Assembly (NCBI GenBank): GCA_030760725.1
Contig: JASWHV010000008.1
Span: forward strand, 33,886,720-33,950,719
Length of the DNA: 64,000 nt
Direction: 5' to 3'
Origin: Neostapfia colusana
Lineage: Eukaryota > Streptophyta > Magnoliopsida > Poales > Poaceae
Below the pieces are notes generated by a model that did not search any database, was not told where the DNA came from, and saw only the letters and a list, made by a program, of their open reading frames with translations. This document shows positions 42,135 to 55,462 of this stretch, one piece after another; position 1 is the first letter of the stretch; each line of letters begins with the position of its first letter. Both the position numbers and the translations under genes were made by a program.

Positions 42135-43967
42135 ATGGCTGGAAGAGGAAGAGGTCGTGGTGCCAACCCCAACAACAACAACGATGAGGCTGCCAATCCT
42201 CACCTTCCTGGAGGGCAAGACAGGGGTGGTCGCCGTGAAGGAGCTGATCCTATCTACCAAATGATCGACAATCAGAATCAGCTCATCCAGAGTTTAACTC
42301 AAGTGGTGGACAACTTACACCAAGCTCCACCCTCACAAGCTGCACCACGTCAACCGATGTTGAGTGAGTTTCTGGGAACTCAACCCCCAAAGTTTGCAAG
42401 TGCTGCTGAACCTCTGGAGGCAGATGATTGGCTAAAGACCATTGACAACAAGATGAGGATCATACAATGCCAAGGGTATGAAAGGGTGCTGTTTGCCTCT
42501 CACCAATTGCATGGACCCGCTGCTGATTGGTGGACCGCTTACGTGGCAGCTCATCACGACCCCAAGAACATCACTTGGGAAGAGTTCAAGCGCAGTTTCC
42601 GCAACCACTACATACCAAGGGGAGAACTCAAGAACAAGAGAAAGGAGTTCTTTGGACTGCAGCAAGGCAACATGACTGTGAGTGAATACCTCACCAAGTT
42701 CACCCAACTATCCCGTTATGCACCACGGGACATCGAAACTGATGAGCAGAAACAGGACTGTTTTGTGGAATGACTTACTATGGAAATGCAATGTGCAATA
42801 TCCTCCAATGAATATGAAAGTTTCCAAAAGATGGTAGACAGAGCATTTGTCGTGGAGAGGAAGCTGAAGGCCTTGGAGAATGAAAACAAGAGGAAGATAG
42901 GATGGTCACACCAAGCATAAAGCAGCAACACACGTCCACGTCTGATGCAGAAACCTGCAGGGCAGACGAGCCGTGCTGTGGTACCCTACCCGACACCGAG
43001 AGGGTACAACCCGAACTTCAGGCCTCCATCAGCACCAGTACAGCCGCAGCGTCAGTTTGTGCAGCAGCCACGCCCCACTTATCAACCTCGACCAGCAGGA
43101 CAAGGGCCACAGAACCAACCCCAAGATAACAAAGGTCAGGCACCTAAAGTTGGGGTGCAATGCTTCAACTGTGGTGAAGTGGGGCACTAGGCTCATAAGT
43201 GCCCAAAGAAGAAGCCTATGCAGCCACAGCAGCAGAATGTGATGCGAGGACGGGTGAACCACGTGACCATGGATGAAGCGCAAGAGGCACCTCACGTGGT
43301 AATTGGTAAGTTCTCTGCAAATTTACACATTGCAACCCTATTGTTCGATACTTGTGCTACCCACTCGTTCATTGCTCAAGGATTTGTTAATAAGCATGAT
43401 CTAGCAACAACAGAAATGAATCATATGTTAGCAATGAACTCTCCAGGGGGAGAAATAAGAACAAGACAAGTGTGTCCCAAGGTGAATCTAGACATTAATG
43501 GGGTAGTATTTACTGCAAACCTCATAATGATAGACTCACAAGGGATAGATATTATTTTGGGTATGGATTGGTTGACCAAACATAAAGGGATCATCCATTG
43601 TTTGACTCGAACGGTGGAACTAACTCACACTAGTGGCACAAGAGTGACGTTCATAGCCGTACAAGAACCTAGGAGGGACATTAAACTCAATCAAGTTGAG
43701 GCGGAAGTGGAAGAGATAAGGGTTATCAAGGAATATCCAGACGTCTTTCCGGAGGAATTGCCAGGTATGCCTCCAGATCATGAAGTGGAATTCGCGATTG
43801 AACTAGTACCTGCAACAGCCCCGATATACAAGAGGCCTTATCAGATGGACTCCAAACAGCTGGAAGAGCTCAAAGGACATATAAGAGAATTGAAAGAGAA
43901 GGGGTATATTCGTTCTAGTTCTTCACCGTGGGGAGCTCCCGTGATATTTGTTCCTAAGAAGGACGGA

Positions 43968-44117
43968 ACCCAAAGGCTATGCGTAGACTTCCGTGCGTTG
44001 AATGAGGTAACCATCAAGAATAAGTATCCGTTACCTCGCATAACCCAAAGGTTATGCGTGGATTACCGTGCCTTGAATGAGGTAACTATCAAAAACAAGT
44101 ACCCATTACCCTGCATT
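43968..44117 (+). repeat. in-frame 75-bp tandem duplication in RT of D
   Basis: Units 43968-44042 and 44043-44117 both encode TQRLCVD(F/Y)RALNEVTIKNKYPLP. They differ at about ten bases. B has a single unit at this place. Confidence 0.85.
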
Positions 44118-45655
44118 GAAGACTTGTTTGATCAGTTGAGAGGGGCTTGTGTATTCTCAAAAATTGATCTCAGGTCGGGATATCACCAACTGAAGATAAG
44201 GCCAACCGACATTTCCAAGGCAGCTTTCATATCTCGGTACGGGCTGTATGAATATACCGTCATGCCGTTCGGGCTAACTAATGCCCCTGTGTATTTCATG
44301 TATCTCATGAACAAGGTATTCATGGAGTATCTGGACAAATTTGTAGTGGTTTCCATTGATGACATTCTCGTTTTCTCCAAAGATGAAGAAGAACATGAGG
44401 GACATTTAAGACTGGTGTTGCAAAAGTTGAGAGAACACCAACTATATACCAAGTTGAGCAAGTGTGAGTTTTAGCTGAAGAGAGTTCCCTTCTTAGGACA
44501 TATAATTTCGGAGGGAGGAATCTCCGCGGATCCCCCAGAGATCGTGGATGTGCAGAAGTGGAAGACCCCTGAGAATGTCTGGGAAATTCAAAGCTTCTTA
44601 GGATTGGCCGGATATTATCGACGGTTCATTGAGGGCTTTTCCATGATCTCGAGACCTCTCACCAAATTGTTAGAGAAGGGAATAACATTCACATGGACAG
44701 CGGAGTGTGAGACAAGTTTCCAAGAGCTGAAGAAAAGATTGACAACAGCCCCAGTGCTAGTTATGCCAGACATGCAGAAGAATTTTTCTGTATGTTGTGA
44801 TGCTTTGGGACACGGATTGGGATGTGTTCTCATGCAATAGGGGCATGTCGTTGCTTATGCATCCCGGAAGCTCCGAAAACACGAGAGGAACTATCCTACA
44901 CACGACCTAGAGCTCGCAGCAGTGGTCCACGCATTGAAGATTTGGCGGCATTACTTGATGGGAAAGAGGACAGAGATATATACAGATCATAAGGGCTTAA
45001 AGTACATTTTCACACAGCCAGATCTCAACCTCAGACAAAGGAGATGGTTAGAGCTAATCAACGACTTTGATGTGGGCATCAACTATCATCCTGGGAAAGC
45101 GAACGTCGTGGCAGATGCTTTAAGCCGGAAGGTGCATGTCAACATGTTGAGCTTAAATGACACGCCTACGGAATTGAAGGAAGGGATTGCAAAACTCAAT
45201 ATATGCCTGGTGAATAGTAATTAGGCCATCGCCATGGAAGTGGACTCCACATTGGAGAAAGACATACGCAACGGTCAGAAGAATGATGAGAAGATACAAG
45301 AAATTAGAGAACTCATCAAAGAGAATAAAGCTCCTAGGTTCAGAGAGGATGAACAAGGTACGGTGTGGCATCGGAAAAGGATCTGTGTGCCTGAGGTGAA
45401 GGAGATCCATGAACTGATTTTGAAGGAGGCTCATGATTCTGACTATTCCATTCATCCTGGGAGTACGAAGATGTACCATGACCTCAAGAGCAGATATTGG
45501 TGGTATGGCATGAATTGAGATGTCGCGGAACATGTTGCCCTACGTGACACATGTCAGCTAGTAAAAGCAGAACATCAAAGACCCGGGGGACTGTTGCAAC
45601 CCCTCAAAGTGCCCGAATGGAAATGGGAAGAAATAGGTATAGACTTCATAGGGGG

Positions 45656-45660
45656 ACTGC
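45656..45660. repeat. target-site duplication ACTGC of element E, left copy
   Basis: ACTGC precedes E's TGTGACGCCC end, and ACTGC at 56912-56916 follows its GGGTGTCACA end. Confidence 0.93.
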
Positions 45661-45971
45661 TGTGACGCCCTCAATTCGGTGGAAAAACAACGAAACCGAG
45701 AACTAATGCATATGTGTGCCCAGGATGTTCATCACACATACACACATGTTCCACAAACTGAATTCAAAATATATATAACCACGAATAACAGAGTTTATTA
45801 CAATGTCTCATGAGTCTTGGACTCATGCTCACAGCGGAAGTCTTATTTCTATGCAGCGAAAGTCTTTATTCTAATGCGGAAGCAATTTAACTAATGCCGA
45901 AGCAATTCTAGGCAGCAATGGCTTCATCTCTACTCCATTCCCACAGGCAAGGTTGAGAACAGATCACACGC

Positions 45972-47736
45972 CTAATGCTCCACTTGATCTTCATAGAAAT
46001 CTTCTCCTGCTGCTGATGTTGAAATAATAATGCAAGTTTGAGTAAAATGATGTACTCAGCAAGTGCGGGAAAAATATGATATGAAGCTCACAACAAGGTA
46101 GGTATAAAAAGGCTCATTTGCAGAAAGCAAAGTTATTTATCAAAAAAACACGATAAAAACAGCAACTTATATTTGGGTGAATGTAATACCAACATGTATT
46201 AAAATACCAATCATACCTCCGTTATGCTCATTACCTTTCCATGTCACAACCAGTCATCAATCAACCTCATTCTCACGAATACCTCCTCGTATTCGCTACC
46301 ATCTCACAAATACCATCTCGTATTCGCTACCATTTCATCTAATAAACAACTTCGTCTCCCACCGAGACCAATCTTGTTGCCATGACTCAACAGTCATGCA
46401 ACCCATCTTATCTCCCGGACTCAACAGTCCCAAAAACCAAACCAAAACCAAACCATAACTAGTAACCATCCCAATAACCATCCTAACTAATCATGGCAGT
46501 TGGCCAGGCGCTCGTGACTGTAAGCTCGGCTATCATGATAGTTTTAAGAACTCTGCAGAGTTTGCACCTCTTTACCCACAAGTTTGTGATTTTGTCACCA
46601 GTCGGCGACTGCAGAACCTCCATTATACCAGTACACAACCGTCGGTGTATGGCCAAGAGATCACAAAATAGACTTTACAAAGGGGTTACTAGATGTATGG
46701 ACTCACTAAGGTTTCACAGGCAGGCTAGAATCTCCAATTCTCCCACCCACGGGCCCCCTCTTGTGCCATGCAGTTCCCAGGGCAGTCCTCACTCGACTCC
46801 ATTCCCCGCGCCTTCCACAGTCCATAACACTCTAGCAACTTACCTAATTACTCAGCTAAGCCGCACCCATACTTGGCCTTGTAGTGGCACTGTTATCCTG
46901 GCATGTGCATGCATGAACCGGTCCTTAGATCTAAGGCAAGTAAACCATCATCTCATGCTACCTCATTCACAAACCCAGTCTTGCCTAGATCTCCCTCTGA
47001 TCCATGTTCATTATTAACATCAGTTTCTCATTATCATTACGAGTGCAGTTAGCTAGACACATCTATCTCGCTTCCAATCCCATGGACTCAGCGAAGCATA
47101 AAAGTAAAAACCATACCCGACTCATAAACATCCCTGGCGACAGTGGTAGTTTAACCAAAGCTAGTAAACTCCTATAAAAGGGTTTCCCATCATGTTTGAC
47201 TCAGCATACACACCTTTTTGCAAAACAAAACAGTTTCACCCAAAACATACGATCAATATGGTCAAGGAGCACTTGCCTTGTTCTTGCGGTTCCGGTTGCT
47301 CTTGGATCTCGAAACCTTGTTGTTGCAGCTCATCGTAGACAGCTCCCTGAGCTTGTCATTCTATACAGGATCACGCACATACAAGATTCATACCAATCAA
47401 TACCATGCACAAACTTTAAACTAGATGCAATGATGTGTATGCATGCTATTATATAATGCAGTTTAGTTTTATTAGGTCGGTTTGTACCTGTTCTTGCATG
47501 GCTTTATGATTAACATGGGTGTTCGGATCAGATGTGGACGTGGTGATGACCTTGTCTTTAGATCAACCCTATCAACAAGTGATCTGTCCACGAGAAAGCT
47601 TCTGTTCGAAAGGAATTGAAGAACAGATGCAAAGAAAATACAACGATGTTGTAAGGTGGTATTGGAGACCTACATTACGTTCTTCTCGGTCTCGGGTCTT
47701 TCTTAGATCATTGGGCTCTCTTCCGACGATCTTCAT
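45972..47736 (-). other. candidate LTR mini-gene, three exons (E, 3' LTR copy)
   Basis: Minus-strand exon 1 is 47736-47679 (58 nt): ATG, peptide ending KTRDREE, one base into a codon at GAAC|GTAATG. Exon 2 is 47360-47277 (84 nt): acceptor CTGTATAG, peptide DELQQQGFEIQEQPEPQEQ, GC donor AAG|GCAAGTG; this copy has TGA as second codon where the 5' LTR has GGA. Exon 3 is 46012-45972 (41 nt): acceptor TTTCAACATCAG, peptide AGEDFYEDQVEH, then TAG. Phases match at both junctions. Confidence 0.45.
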
Positions 47737-48019
47737 TGCTGAACTCCGGCGATGGCTTTCTCTGCGAGTTGAGGCTAAGGCTCTAAGTCGTCGGCTTAGG
47801 AGTTGAGGCTAAGGTTCTATTTATAATCAGGAGAAGAAGAGTCCTATTCTGATTGGATTCCGAATAAGAGTCTTATTCAGATCATCGTTGAATCCTAACA
47901 ACTTATCTCGAGTTGATTTGGTGCGGTATTATTGTGGAATTCGGGTCGGTTTCTTCTCCGTACCGATATTTCTACGCGTACAGAATCCAAAACCGCTCCA
48001 GAATTCGTTACCTCCTCGG

Positions 48020-48640
48020 TGATGAGCTCTGGAAGAAACATGCATCCATCGGGGTCTGGTCTCTCCTTTTCCGCAGAGACGAGCTCCGGTGGTGCCGCGT
48101 GTCACGCGAGTGAGACCTCCTTTCTCCTTTGGAGGTGAGCTCCGCGTGCGCCACGTATCCTGGCGGTCGGGACCTCCTCTCTTATTCGGAGGTGCCTCCG
48201 CACACTCCACGTGTCAGTGCTGGACCTTTCCTCTCTCCGGAGGTAGCTCCAGCGTCAGACTTCCTTTCCTCTCAGATACGAGCTCCGAGGTTAACACGTG
48301 TCGAATAGTGATGGACCTCCCGGAGATAAGCTCCAGTGGCGACACGTGTCCGATAGAACCGGACCTCTCGGCGGTGAGCTCCGAGATCGACACGTATCCC
48401 ATGCGACTGGTCATCAGATTTCCGTGGTGACTAGCTCCGAAGGTGAATGTGTCCTGCGGAAAATGCCTTTGCTTCTTCCGCAGAGGCTAGCTCCGTGCAA
48501 CACGTGTCCTACAGGGTCGGACCTCTCCCCTTTTGCGGAGATGAGCCCCGAGCCTGCCACGTAGCCATTTTAGCGGCGGACCTCTCCCCACTTCGCAGGG
48601 ATGAGCTCCGAACAAGCCACATGGCCAGCGGGCCGTGGAA
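48020..48640 (-). repeat. G-box module array in U3 of E (3' LTR)
   Basis: Repeated GAGCTCCG...CACGTG(T)C...GGACCT modules; exact CACGTG at 48208, 48295, 48343 and 48501, with CACGTA, GCGTGTC and CACATG variants between. Confidence 0.6.
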
Positions 48641-48782
48641 GTTGTCTTCGACGCTGTCTGGAAACTGGATTCGGCTCTTACTGGCTATCTTTTTGATATT
48701 TTCTCTGTTCCCACTTCTTTTAAAAATGTTTTCTCTACATGGATTATGAATACATGCAGAAGCAAGAGATGAGGGTGTCACA

Positions 48783-48819
48783 AATCTACCCCCTTAAATT
48801 GAATCTTGCCCTCGAGATT
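48783..48819 (-). other. polypurine tract and hairpin of element E
   Basis: On the minus strand AATCTCG-AGGG-CAAGATT (48802-48819, one stem position changed) is followed by TTTAAGGGGGTAGATT and the LTR start TGTGACACCC. Confidence 0.75.
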
Positions 48820-51800
48820 CGTTAGTAGAGAACAGATGGAGAAATTCTGCGTTGATGTCTTCTTCACGTTCCCATGTGGTTTCTGCTTCGGTGTGATGGC
48901 TCCATTGCACCTTGCACCATCGAATTACTTTGTTCCTGGTGCCCCTTTCCTTTACGTCCAAAATTCGGACAGGGTGCTCCGTATAGGTCAGGTCTTCTTG
49001 AATTTCAAGCTCTTCCATTGGTATTTGCTCCTCCTGTACTCTCAAGCACTTCTTGAGTTGGGATACATGAAACACGTCATGTATGTCGGAGAGGTGCGTT
49101 GGGAGCTCTAGTTGATAGGCTACTTCTCCTCGCTTGTCCAAAATCTTAAATGGTCCGATGTAGTGAGGTGCTAGCTTGCCTTTGACGTTGAAACGTCGTT
49201 GACCACGGATAGGGGACACCTTAACGTATACGAAGCCTCCTACTTCGAAGGTCAACTTTCTTCGCCTATTGTCCGCATAGCCTTTCTGTCGTCACTGAGC
49301 AGCCTTTAAGTTCTCCCGTATCGTTTGGACTTGCTTTTCAGCTTCTTGTAGCACTTCGGGTCCAAACACCTGGTTTTCTCCGGTCTCGCTCCAAAACAGC
49401 GGCGTTCTACATCGTCTACCATATAATGCTTCGAAAGGCGACATCTTCAAACTAGCTTGATAGCTGTTGTTATAGGAGAATTCGGCATACGGTAAACTCC
49501 TACCCCAACCACGCCCACGTTTCAAGGCGCAGACTCTCAACATGTCCTCCAAAATTTGGTTTGTCCTTTCGGTTTGCCCTTTAGATTGTGGGTGATAGGC
49601 GGAGCTAAAATCCAGTCGTGTACCCATAGCTTTCAGCAGCTTCCTCAAGAATCTAGAGGTAAACTGAGAACCTCGATCTGAGACTATCCTCTTTGGGACT
49701 CCATGACAGCACACGATCTGCTCCATGTACAACTCGGCTAGTTGTGCAACGTTGTACTTGGCCCTTACAGGGAGAAAATGGGCGGTTTTCGTCAATCGGT
49801 CCACGATTACCCAGATGGAGTCATAACCCGACTGAGTATGTGGCAATCCGACGATGAAATCCATACTGATGTCCTCCCACTTCCATTCAGGTACCTTCCA
49901 GCGGGTCTTTCATGTTCGGCCTTCACCCGTTGGCATGTGTCGCATAGGGCAACGTATTCGGCTATGTCCCTTTTCATACCATCCCACCAATAACAAGTCT
50001 TCAAGTCCTTGTACGTTTTGGTACTTCCAGGATGTATGGAATAGGGTGAATCATGTGCCTCCTTCAATATCATGTCGCGGAGGTGCTTCACGTTAGGCAC
50101 ACAAATCCTTTTTCCTAGCCAAAGCGTACCCTTCTCATCTTCTTTGAAATCCTTCTCTGTCCCTTATCGGATCCTTTCCTTAATCTCCTTGATCTCCTGA
50201 TCCGTTGCTTGGCCATCTCTTATCTCTTGCTCCAATGAAGAGTGGATCTCCATCATTTCCATGTTATTCAATAATCCGAGGTGTAACCGTTCAAACTTCT
50301 TACGTAGTTCAGGTGGTAGCTCACGAACTGTGAGTTGGTGACATGCTCCCTTTCGGCTCAATGCATCAGCTACTACATTGGCCTTCCCGGGGTGGTAGTT
50401 GATTCCAACATCGTAATCCTTGATGAGTTCCAACCATCGACGTTGCCTCAAATTCAAGTCCGTTTGGGTAAATATGTACTTGAGGCTTTTATGATCCGTA
50501 TAGATCTGACATCGATGACCAAGGATATAATGTCTCCAAATCTTCAATGCATGCACTACTGCTGCTAGCTCCAAGTCATGTGTAGGGTAATTAAGCTCGT
50601 GCTTTGTTAATTGTCGTGAGGCATAGGCTACCACTTATCCTTATTGCATGAGCACACATCCGAGCCCCTGTCTGGATGCGTCACAATATATGTCAAAGCT
50701 CTTGCTTACGTCCGGCAATATCAAAACCGGCGCTGTGGTTAGCCTTTTCTTAAGCTCCTCAAAACTTTCTTGGCATGCTGGTGTCCATCAAAAGGCTTTT
50801 CCCTTCGTTAGCAACTCCGTTATGGGCTTTGCTATCTTAGATAAGTTTTTGATGAATCTTCGATAGTATCCTGCCATCCCAAGAAAACTCCGAATATCCC
50901 TCACATTTTGCGGCTGGTCCCACTTCAGAACATCTCTTACTTTCCCGGGATCAACTGATACCCCTTCTTTGGAGATAATGTGGCCTAGGAATGATATTTC
51001 CTTTAGCCAAAATTGACACTTGTTAAGCTTGGCATACAATTGATGCTCACGCATTTTCTGCATGGTCAATTTCAAATGTTCTTCATGCTCCTCCTCACTT
51101 TTTGAATACACTATAATGTCGTCGATGAAAACCATGACAAACTTATCCAAGTACTCTATGAAAACCTTGTTCATGAGGTATATGAAGTATGCGGGTGCAT
51201 TTGTTAACCCAAAAGACATGATGGTATATTCATACGAACCATACCGTGTTCGGAAGGCAGTCTTGGGTATATCGGAGGGCTCAATCTTCAGTTGGAAATA
51301 TCCTGACCGAAGATCAATCTTGGAGAATACTCGGGCTCCATTCTTTTGGTCGAACAGGTCCTCTATATGGGACAGAGGGTATTTGTTCTTGATTGTCACC
51401 TCGTTGAGAGACCTATAGTCCACGCACATCCTTTGGATTCCATCCTTCTTGTCTATGAAGAGCACAGGAGCTCCCCATGGCGACGAGCTTGGACGTATAA
51501 AACCCTTCTCCAACTGCTCTTGAATTTGCTTCTTGAGTTCTACTAGTTCATTGACAGACATCCTATAGGGTCTCTTTGCTATGGGTGCAGTTCCAGGTAC
51601 CAAATCAACGGCAAACTCAATGTCCCGATGAGGGGGCATACCTGGAAGCTCTTCTGGAAACACGTTCGGGAATTTTTGAACCACTGTAATGCTTTCCAAT
51701 GTTGCTCCTTCAACGTGGTTCAAGATTGCCATTTCGGTTGTTTGTTGGGCTGATTCAAACTCAACACGAATACCGTGCTCATTTGTCAACTGCACGCTCC

Positions 51801-53292
51801 TTTCAGCACATTGGATTACCCCGTTGCACTTGCTTAACCAATTCATTCCGAGTATTATGTCAATCCCTTGGGAATCCAAGATAATAAGGTTGGCAAGGAA
51901 GTTTACCCCCCATTATTTTAAGGCTTACTTTCGGACATACTATATTAGTCCTCATTTCTCCTCCGGGAGAATTAACTAACATAGCACATTTTAGGTGTGA
52001 TATGGGTAGATTATGCTTGGCAACAAACATGGATGATATGAAGGAATGTGATGCTCCAGAATCAAATAAGATGGTGGCTGGGTTGGAGTTGGCAAGGAAC
52101 ATACCAATTACGACGTCCTCAGCCTGTTGTGCTTCCTCAGCAGAGACATGGTTCACGTTGCCGCGAGCATAGTTCTGCTGTCCACGGTTCCCTTGATTGT
52201 CCGCTCCGTTCGGTCGCGGTTCTGTTTGGGCACGTTGCCTTGCTGTCCAGGGTCTCTCCTCGGGCACTGGTTCGTGAAGTGTCCTATTTCCCCGCATGCA
52301 AAGCATGCCCTGTTGCTTACGGCAGCAGGTACGTTGGGGCGGTGGTTTTGAATAGGAGCTCCCCCGTTAGGTCGGGGCACAGGAGGCATGGGCACACAAG
52401 GTGCTGGTGCAACGGGTCGTTGCTGTGGTGGTTGACTAGGGCGGTATGCAGGAGTGGTCGATCCATACTGCGGTGCAGCTGGGGGCATGTACCGAGGTTG
52501 TACGTTGCTCCCTTGAGGCTGGTATGGCATCTTCCTCTTGCCCTCTCGCTCGATCTCTCGGATCTTGCTTTCAACCACTATAGCCTTGTCAACCAGCTTC
52601 TGAAATCTTGCGTAGTCATTGTTGAGGAGCTGAAACTTAATCTCGTTGTTCAACCCTCTCATGAACAGGTATTGCTTCCTCTGGTCTGAGTTGACATCTT
52701 CAGGGGCATACCGGGACAGTTGTGTGAACTTGTTGAGGTACTCATTCACACTTCTCTGTCCATGGCGGAGACCTTCGAACTCCTGCCTCTTGAGCATCAT
52801 TACACCAGCCGGGATGTAATGTGAGCGGAAACTTTCCTTGAACTCAGTCCATGTGATCGTCTCTGGGTCGACATGAGCGTTGCTTAGGTCATACCACCAG
52901 TCGGCGGCAGCTCCCGCAAGTTGGTGTGACGCAAAGAGAACCTTATCTCGGTCATTACACTGTACTATGGCAAGCTTCTTCTCCATGGATTTCAACCAGT
53001 CGTCGGCCTCCATGGGGTCGTTAGGTTGAGAAAAGGTGGGTGGTCGAGTCCTCATGAACTCTCCCGGCCTGTTATGAGCCGGTGGTGGTGGTGGCGGTGG
53101 TGCCGGAACGGGGTTGTTGTTGTTGGCCTGCAACTGACCCAAAGTTTGCATCATGGTTTGCATAAGTTGATTCTGCATGGCCATCAACCGTTCCAGGTGG
53201 TTCTCGCCAGCTCTGGGGTTAACAGGAACTTCCTCGTGACCATCCTCTTGGTTGTCACGGACGTTCCTTCGGCCGGCGTTTCCTCAAACCAT
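48794..53292 (-). pseudogene. Gag-Pol of element E (multiple lesions)
   Basis: The gag ATG at 53292 follows TCTCTCTCACAG and its third codon is TGA; the open frame then spans MAMQNQLMQTMMQTLGQLQ to the CCHC knuckle (CFACGEIGHFTNQC, about 52270-52315). Frameshifts lie near 52200 and 51905. Protease has FDSGASHSF, RT has FIDD (about 51120). Stops follow KGKAF at 50785 and interrupt CVLMQ/VVAYASRQL near 50640. A 16-bp deletion near 49895 shifts the integrase, and another stop lies at about 49290. YHPQSKGQTERTN replaces the usual TD. The chromodomain (KVQWSHHTEAETTWE) is near 48860-48930. Confidence 0.88.
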
Positions 53293-53735
53293 CTGTGAGA
53301 GAGATTGAAATAGAATAGAAGGTTAGAAGGTTAGGTAGTTTTCCTCAACTATATGCATCAAGGTGGGTCGGACTATATATATATTAGCCCGTATGAGGAT
53401 GTGAACAAGTGCCGAATCGTCTCACACCTCTTCCTTCTTATGTGTGGATATGGACAACGTTTTGAGACGCCCCACAACTCACACTAAGCATACAATCACA
53501 AACAATCATTACAAGGGCTCAAACAACTCCTATTCAAGAATGCTTTCCTATGTCAAGGTAGTTTTAAGGCCAATCTAAGCATCCTAGGGTGCTTTCTTTG
53601 GTCAGCATGGCTTAGCTATCAATCTGTGTCTGATACCAATCTATGTCGGTATCTAGGTGTGTAATCTACCCCTATATGTGGCTTTTGATAACAATCTGTG
53701 TTTCCTATTTAGGCGTGTAACCCATTGTCAACCGT
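53293..53735 (-). other. leader of element E
   Basis: About 440 bp between PBS and gag, with no ORF like the accessory genes of A, B and D. The gag-proximal end has a strong pyrimidine tract and CAG. Confidence 0.45.
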
Positions 53736-53748
53736 GGCTCTGATACCA
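53736..53748 (-). other. primer binding site of element E
   Basis: TGGTATCAGAGCC on the minus strand, three bases from the LTR, a perfect initiator tRNA-Met match. Confidence 0.88.
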
Positions 53749-54062
53749 ACCTGTGACGCCCTCAATTTGGTGGAAAAACCACGGAACCGAGAACTAATGC
53801 ATATGTGTGCCCAGGATGTTCATCACACATACACACATATTTCACAAACTGAATTCAGAATATATATAACCACGAATAACAGAGTATTTTACAATGTCTC
53901 ATGAGTCTTGGACTCATGCTCACAGCGGAAGTCTTATTTCTATGCAGCGGAAGTCTTTATTCTAATGCGGAAGCAATTTAACTAATGTGGAAGCAATTCT
54001 AGGCAGCAATGGCTTCATCTCTACTCCATTCCCACAGGCAAGGTTGAGAACATATCACACGC

Positions 54063-55462
54063 CTAATGCTCCACTTGATCTTCATCGAAATCTTCTCCTG
54101 CTGCTGATGATGAAATAATAATGCAAGTTTGAGTACAATGATGTACTCAGCACGTGCGGGAAAAATATGATATGGAGCTCACAACAAGGTAGGTATAAAA
54201 AGGCTCATTTGCAGAAAGCAAAGTTATTTATCAAAAAACACAATAAAACAGCAACTTATATTTAGGTGAATGTAATCCAAACATGTATTAAAATACCAAT
54301 CATACCTCCGTTATGCTCATTACTTTTCCATGTCACAACCAGTCATCAATCAACCTCATTCTCACGAATACCTCCTCGTATTCGCTACCATCTCACGAAT
54401 ACCATCTCGTATTCGCTACCATTTCATCTCATAAACAACTTCGTCTCCTACCGAGACCAATCTTGTTGCCATGACTCAACATTCATGCAACCCATCTTAT
54501 CTCCCGGACTCAACAGTCCCAAAAATCCAAACCAAAACCAAACCATCCAAACCATAACCAGTAAACATCCCAATAACCATGCCAACTAATCATGGCAGTT
54601 GGCCAGGAGCTCGTGACCGTAAGCTCGGCTATCATGATAGTTTTAAGAACTCTGCAGAGTTTGCACCTCTTTACCCAAAAGTTTGTGATTTCATCACCCG
54701 TCGGCGACTGCAGAACCTCCATTGTACCAGTACACAACCGTCGGTGTATGGCCAAGAGATCACAAAAATAGTCTTTACAAAGGGGTTATTAGATGTATGG
54801 ACTCACTAAGGTTTTACTGGCAGGCTAGAATCTCCAATTCTCCCACCCACGGGCCCCCTCTTGTGCCATGCAGTTCCCACGGCAGTCCTCACTCGACTCC
54901 CGTTCCCCACGCCTTCCACAGTCCATAACACTCTAGCAACTTACCTAATTACGCAGCTAAGCTGCATCCATACTTGGCCTTGTGGTGGCTCTGTTATCTT
55001 GGCATGTGCATGCATGAACCGATCCTTACATCTACGGCAAGTAAACCACCATCTCATGCTACCTCATTCACAAACCCAGTCTTGCCTAGATCTCCCTCCG
55101 ATCCATGTTCATCATTAACATCAGTTTCTCATTATCATTACGAGTGCAGTTAGCTAGACACATCTATCTCGCTTCCCAATCCCATGGACTCAGCGAAGCA
55201 TAAAAGTAAAAACCATACTCGACTCATAAACATCCCTGGCGACAAGGGTGGTTTAACCAAAGCTAGTAAACTCCTATGAAAGGGTTTCCCATCATGTTTG
55301 ACTCAGCACACACTCCTTTTTGCAAAACAAAACAGTTTTACCCAAAACATAGGATCAATATGGTCAAGGAGCACTTGCCTTGTTCTTGCGGTTCCGATTG
55401 CTCTTGGATCTCAAAACCTTGTTGTTGCAGCTCATCGTAGACAGCTCCCTGAGCTTGTCCTT
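54063..55462 (-). other. candidate LTR mini-gene, exons 2 and 3 (E, 5' LTR copy)
   Basis: Exon 2 (55462-55379, 84 nt) is fully open here and exon 3 (54103-54063, 41 nt) reads AGEDFDEDQVEH then TAG. The exon 1 ATG is AGG in this copy (near 55843). The peptide is therefore intact in neither LTR of E, as expected for a decaying element. Confidence 0.42.

Larger units (their letters stand above)
42135..45660 (+). pseudogene. Gag-Pol of element D, part 1 (gag to integrase start)
   Basis: The frame starts MAGRGRGRGANPNNNNDE and stays in one frame with stops at about 42771, 42917, 43188, 44472, 44838, 45222 and 45516. The zinc knuckle (CFNCGEVGH...) has a stop in place of Tyr. The protease site reads FDTCATH instead of FDSGATH, so the catalytic loop is changed. 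RT has SIDD instead of FIDD and an in-frame 75-bp tandem duplication (43968-44117). The integrase zinc finger has RDTCQ for CDTCQ. It is cut by E at 45661 within the sequence before the first catalytic Asp region ends (IGIDFIGGL). Confidence 0.88.
45661..48782 (-). repeat. 3' LTR of element E
   Basis: The LTR runs TGTGACGCCC to GGGTGTCACA. In minus sense U3 holds the G-box array (48020-48640), then a TATA box (TATAAATAG, 47817-47825), candidate exons, and the U5 hairpin (ATGTGTG with CACACAT, about 45711-45739). Two tandem copies with CGTATTCGCTACCATCTC lie at about 46275-46340, the counterpart of 37030-37091. Confidence 0.92.
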
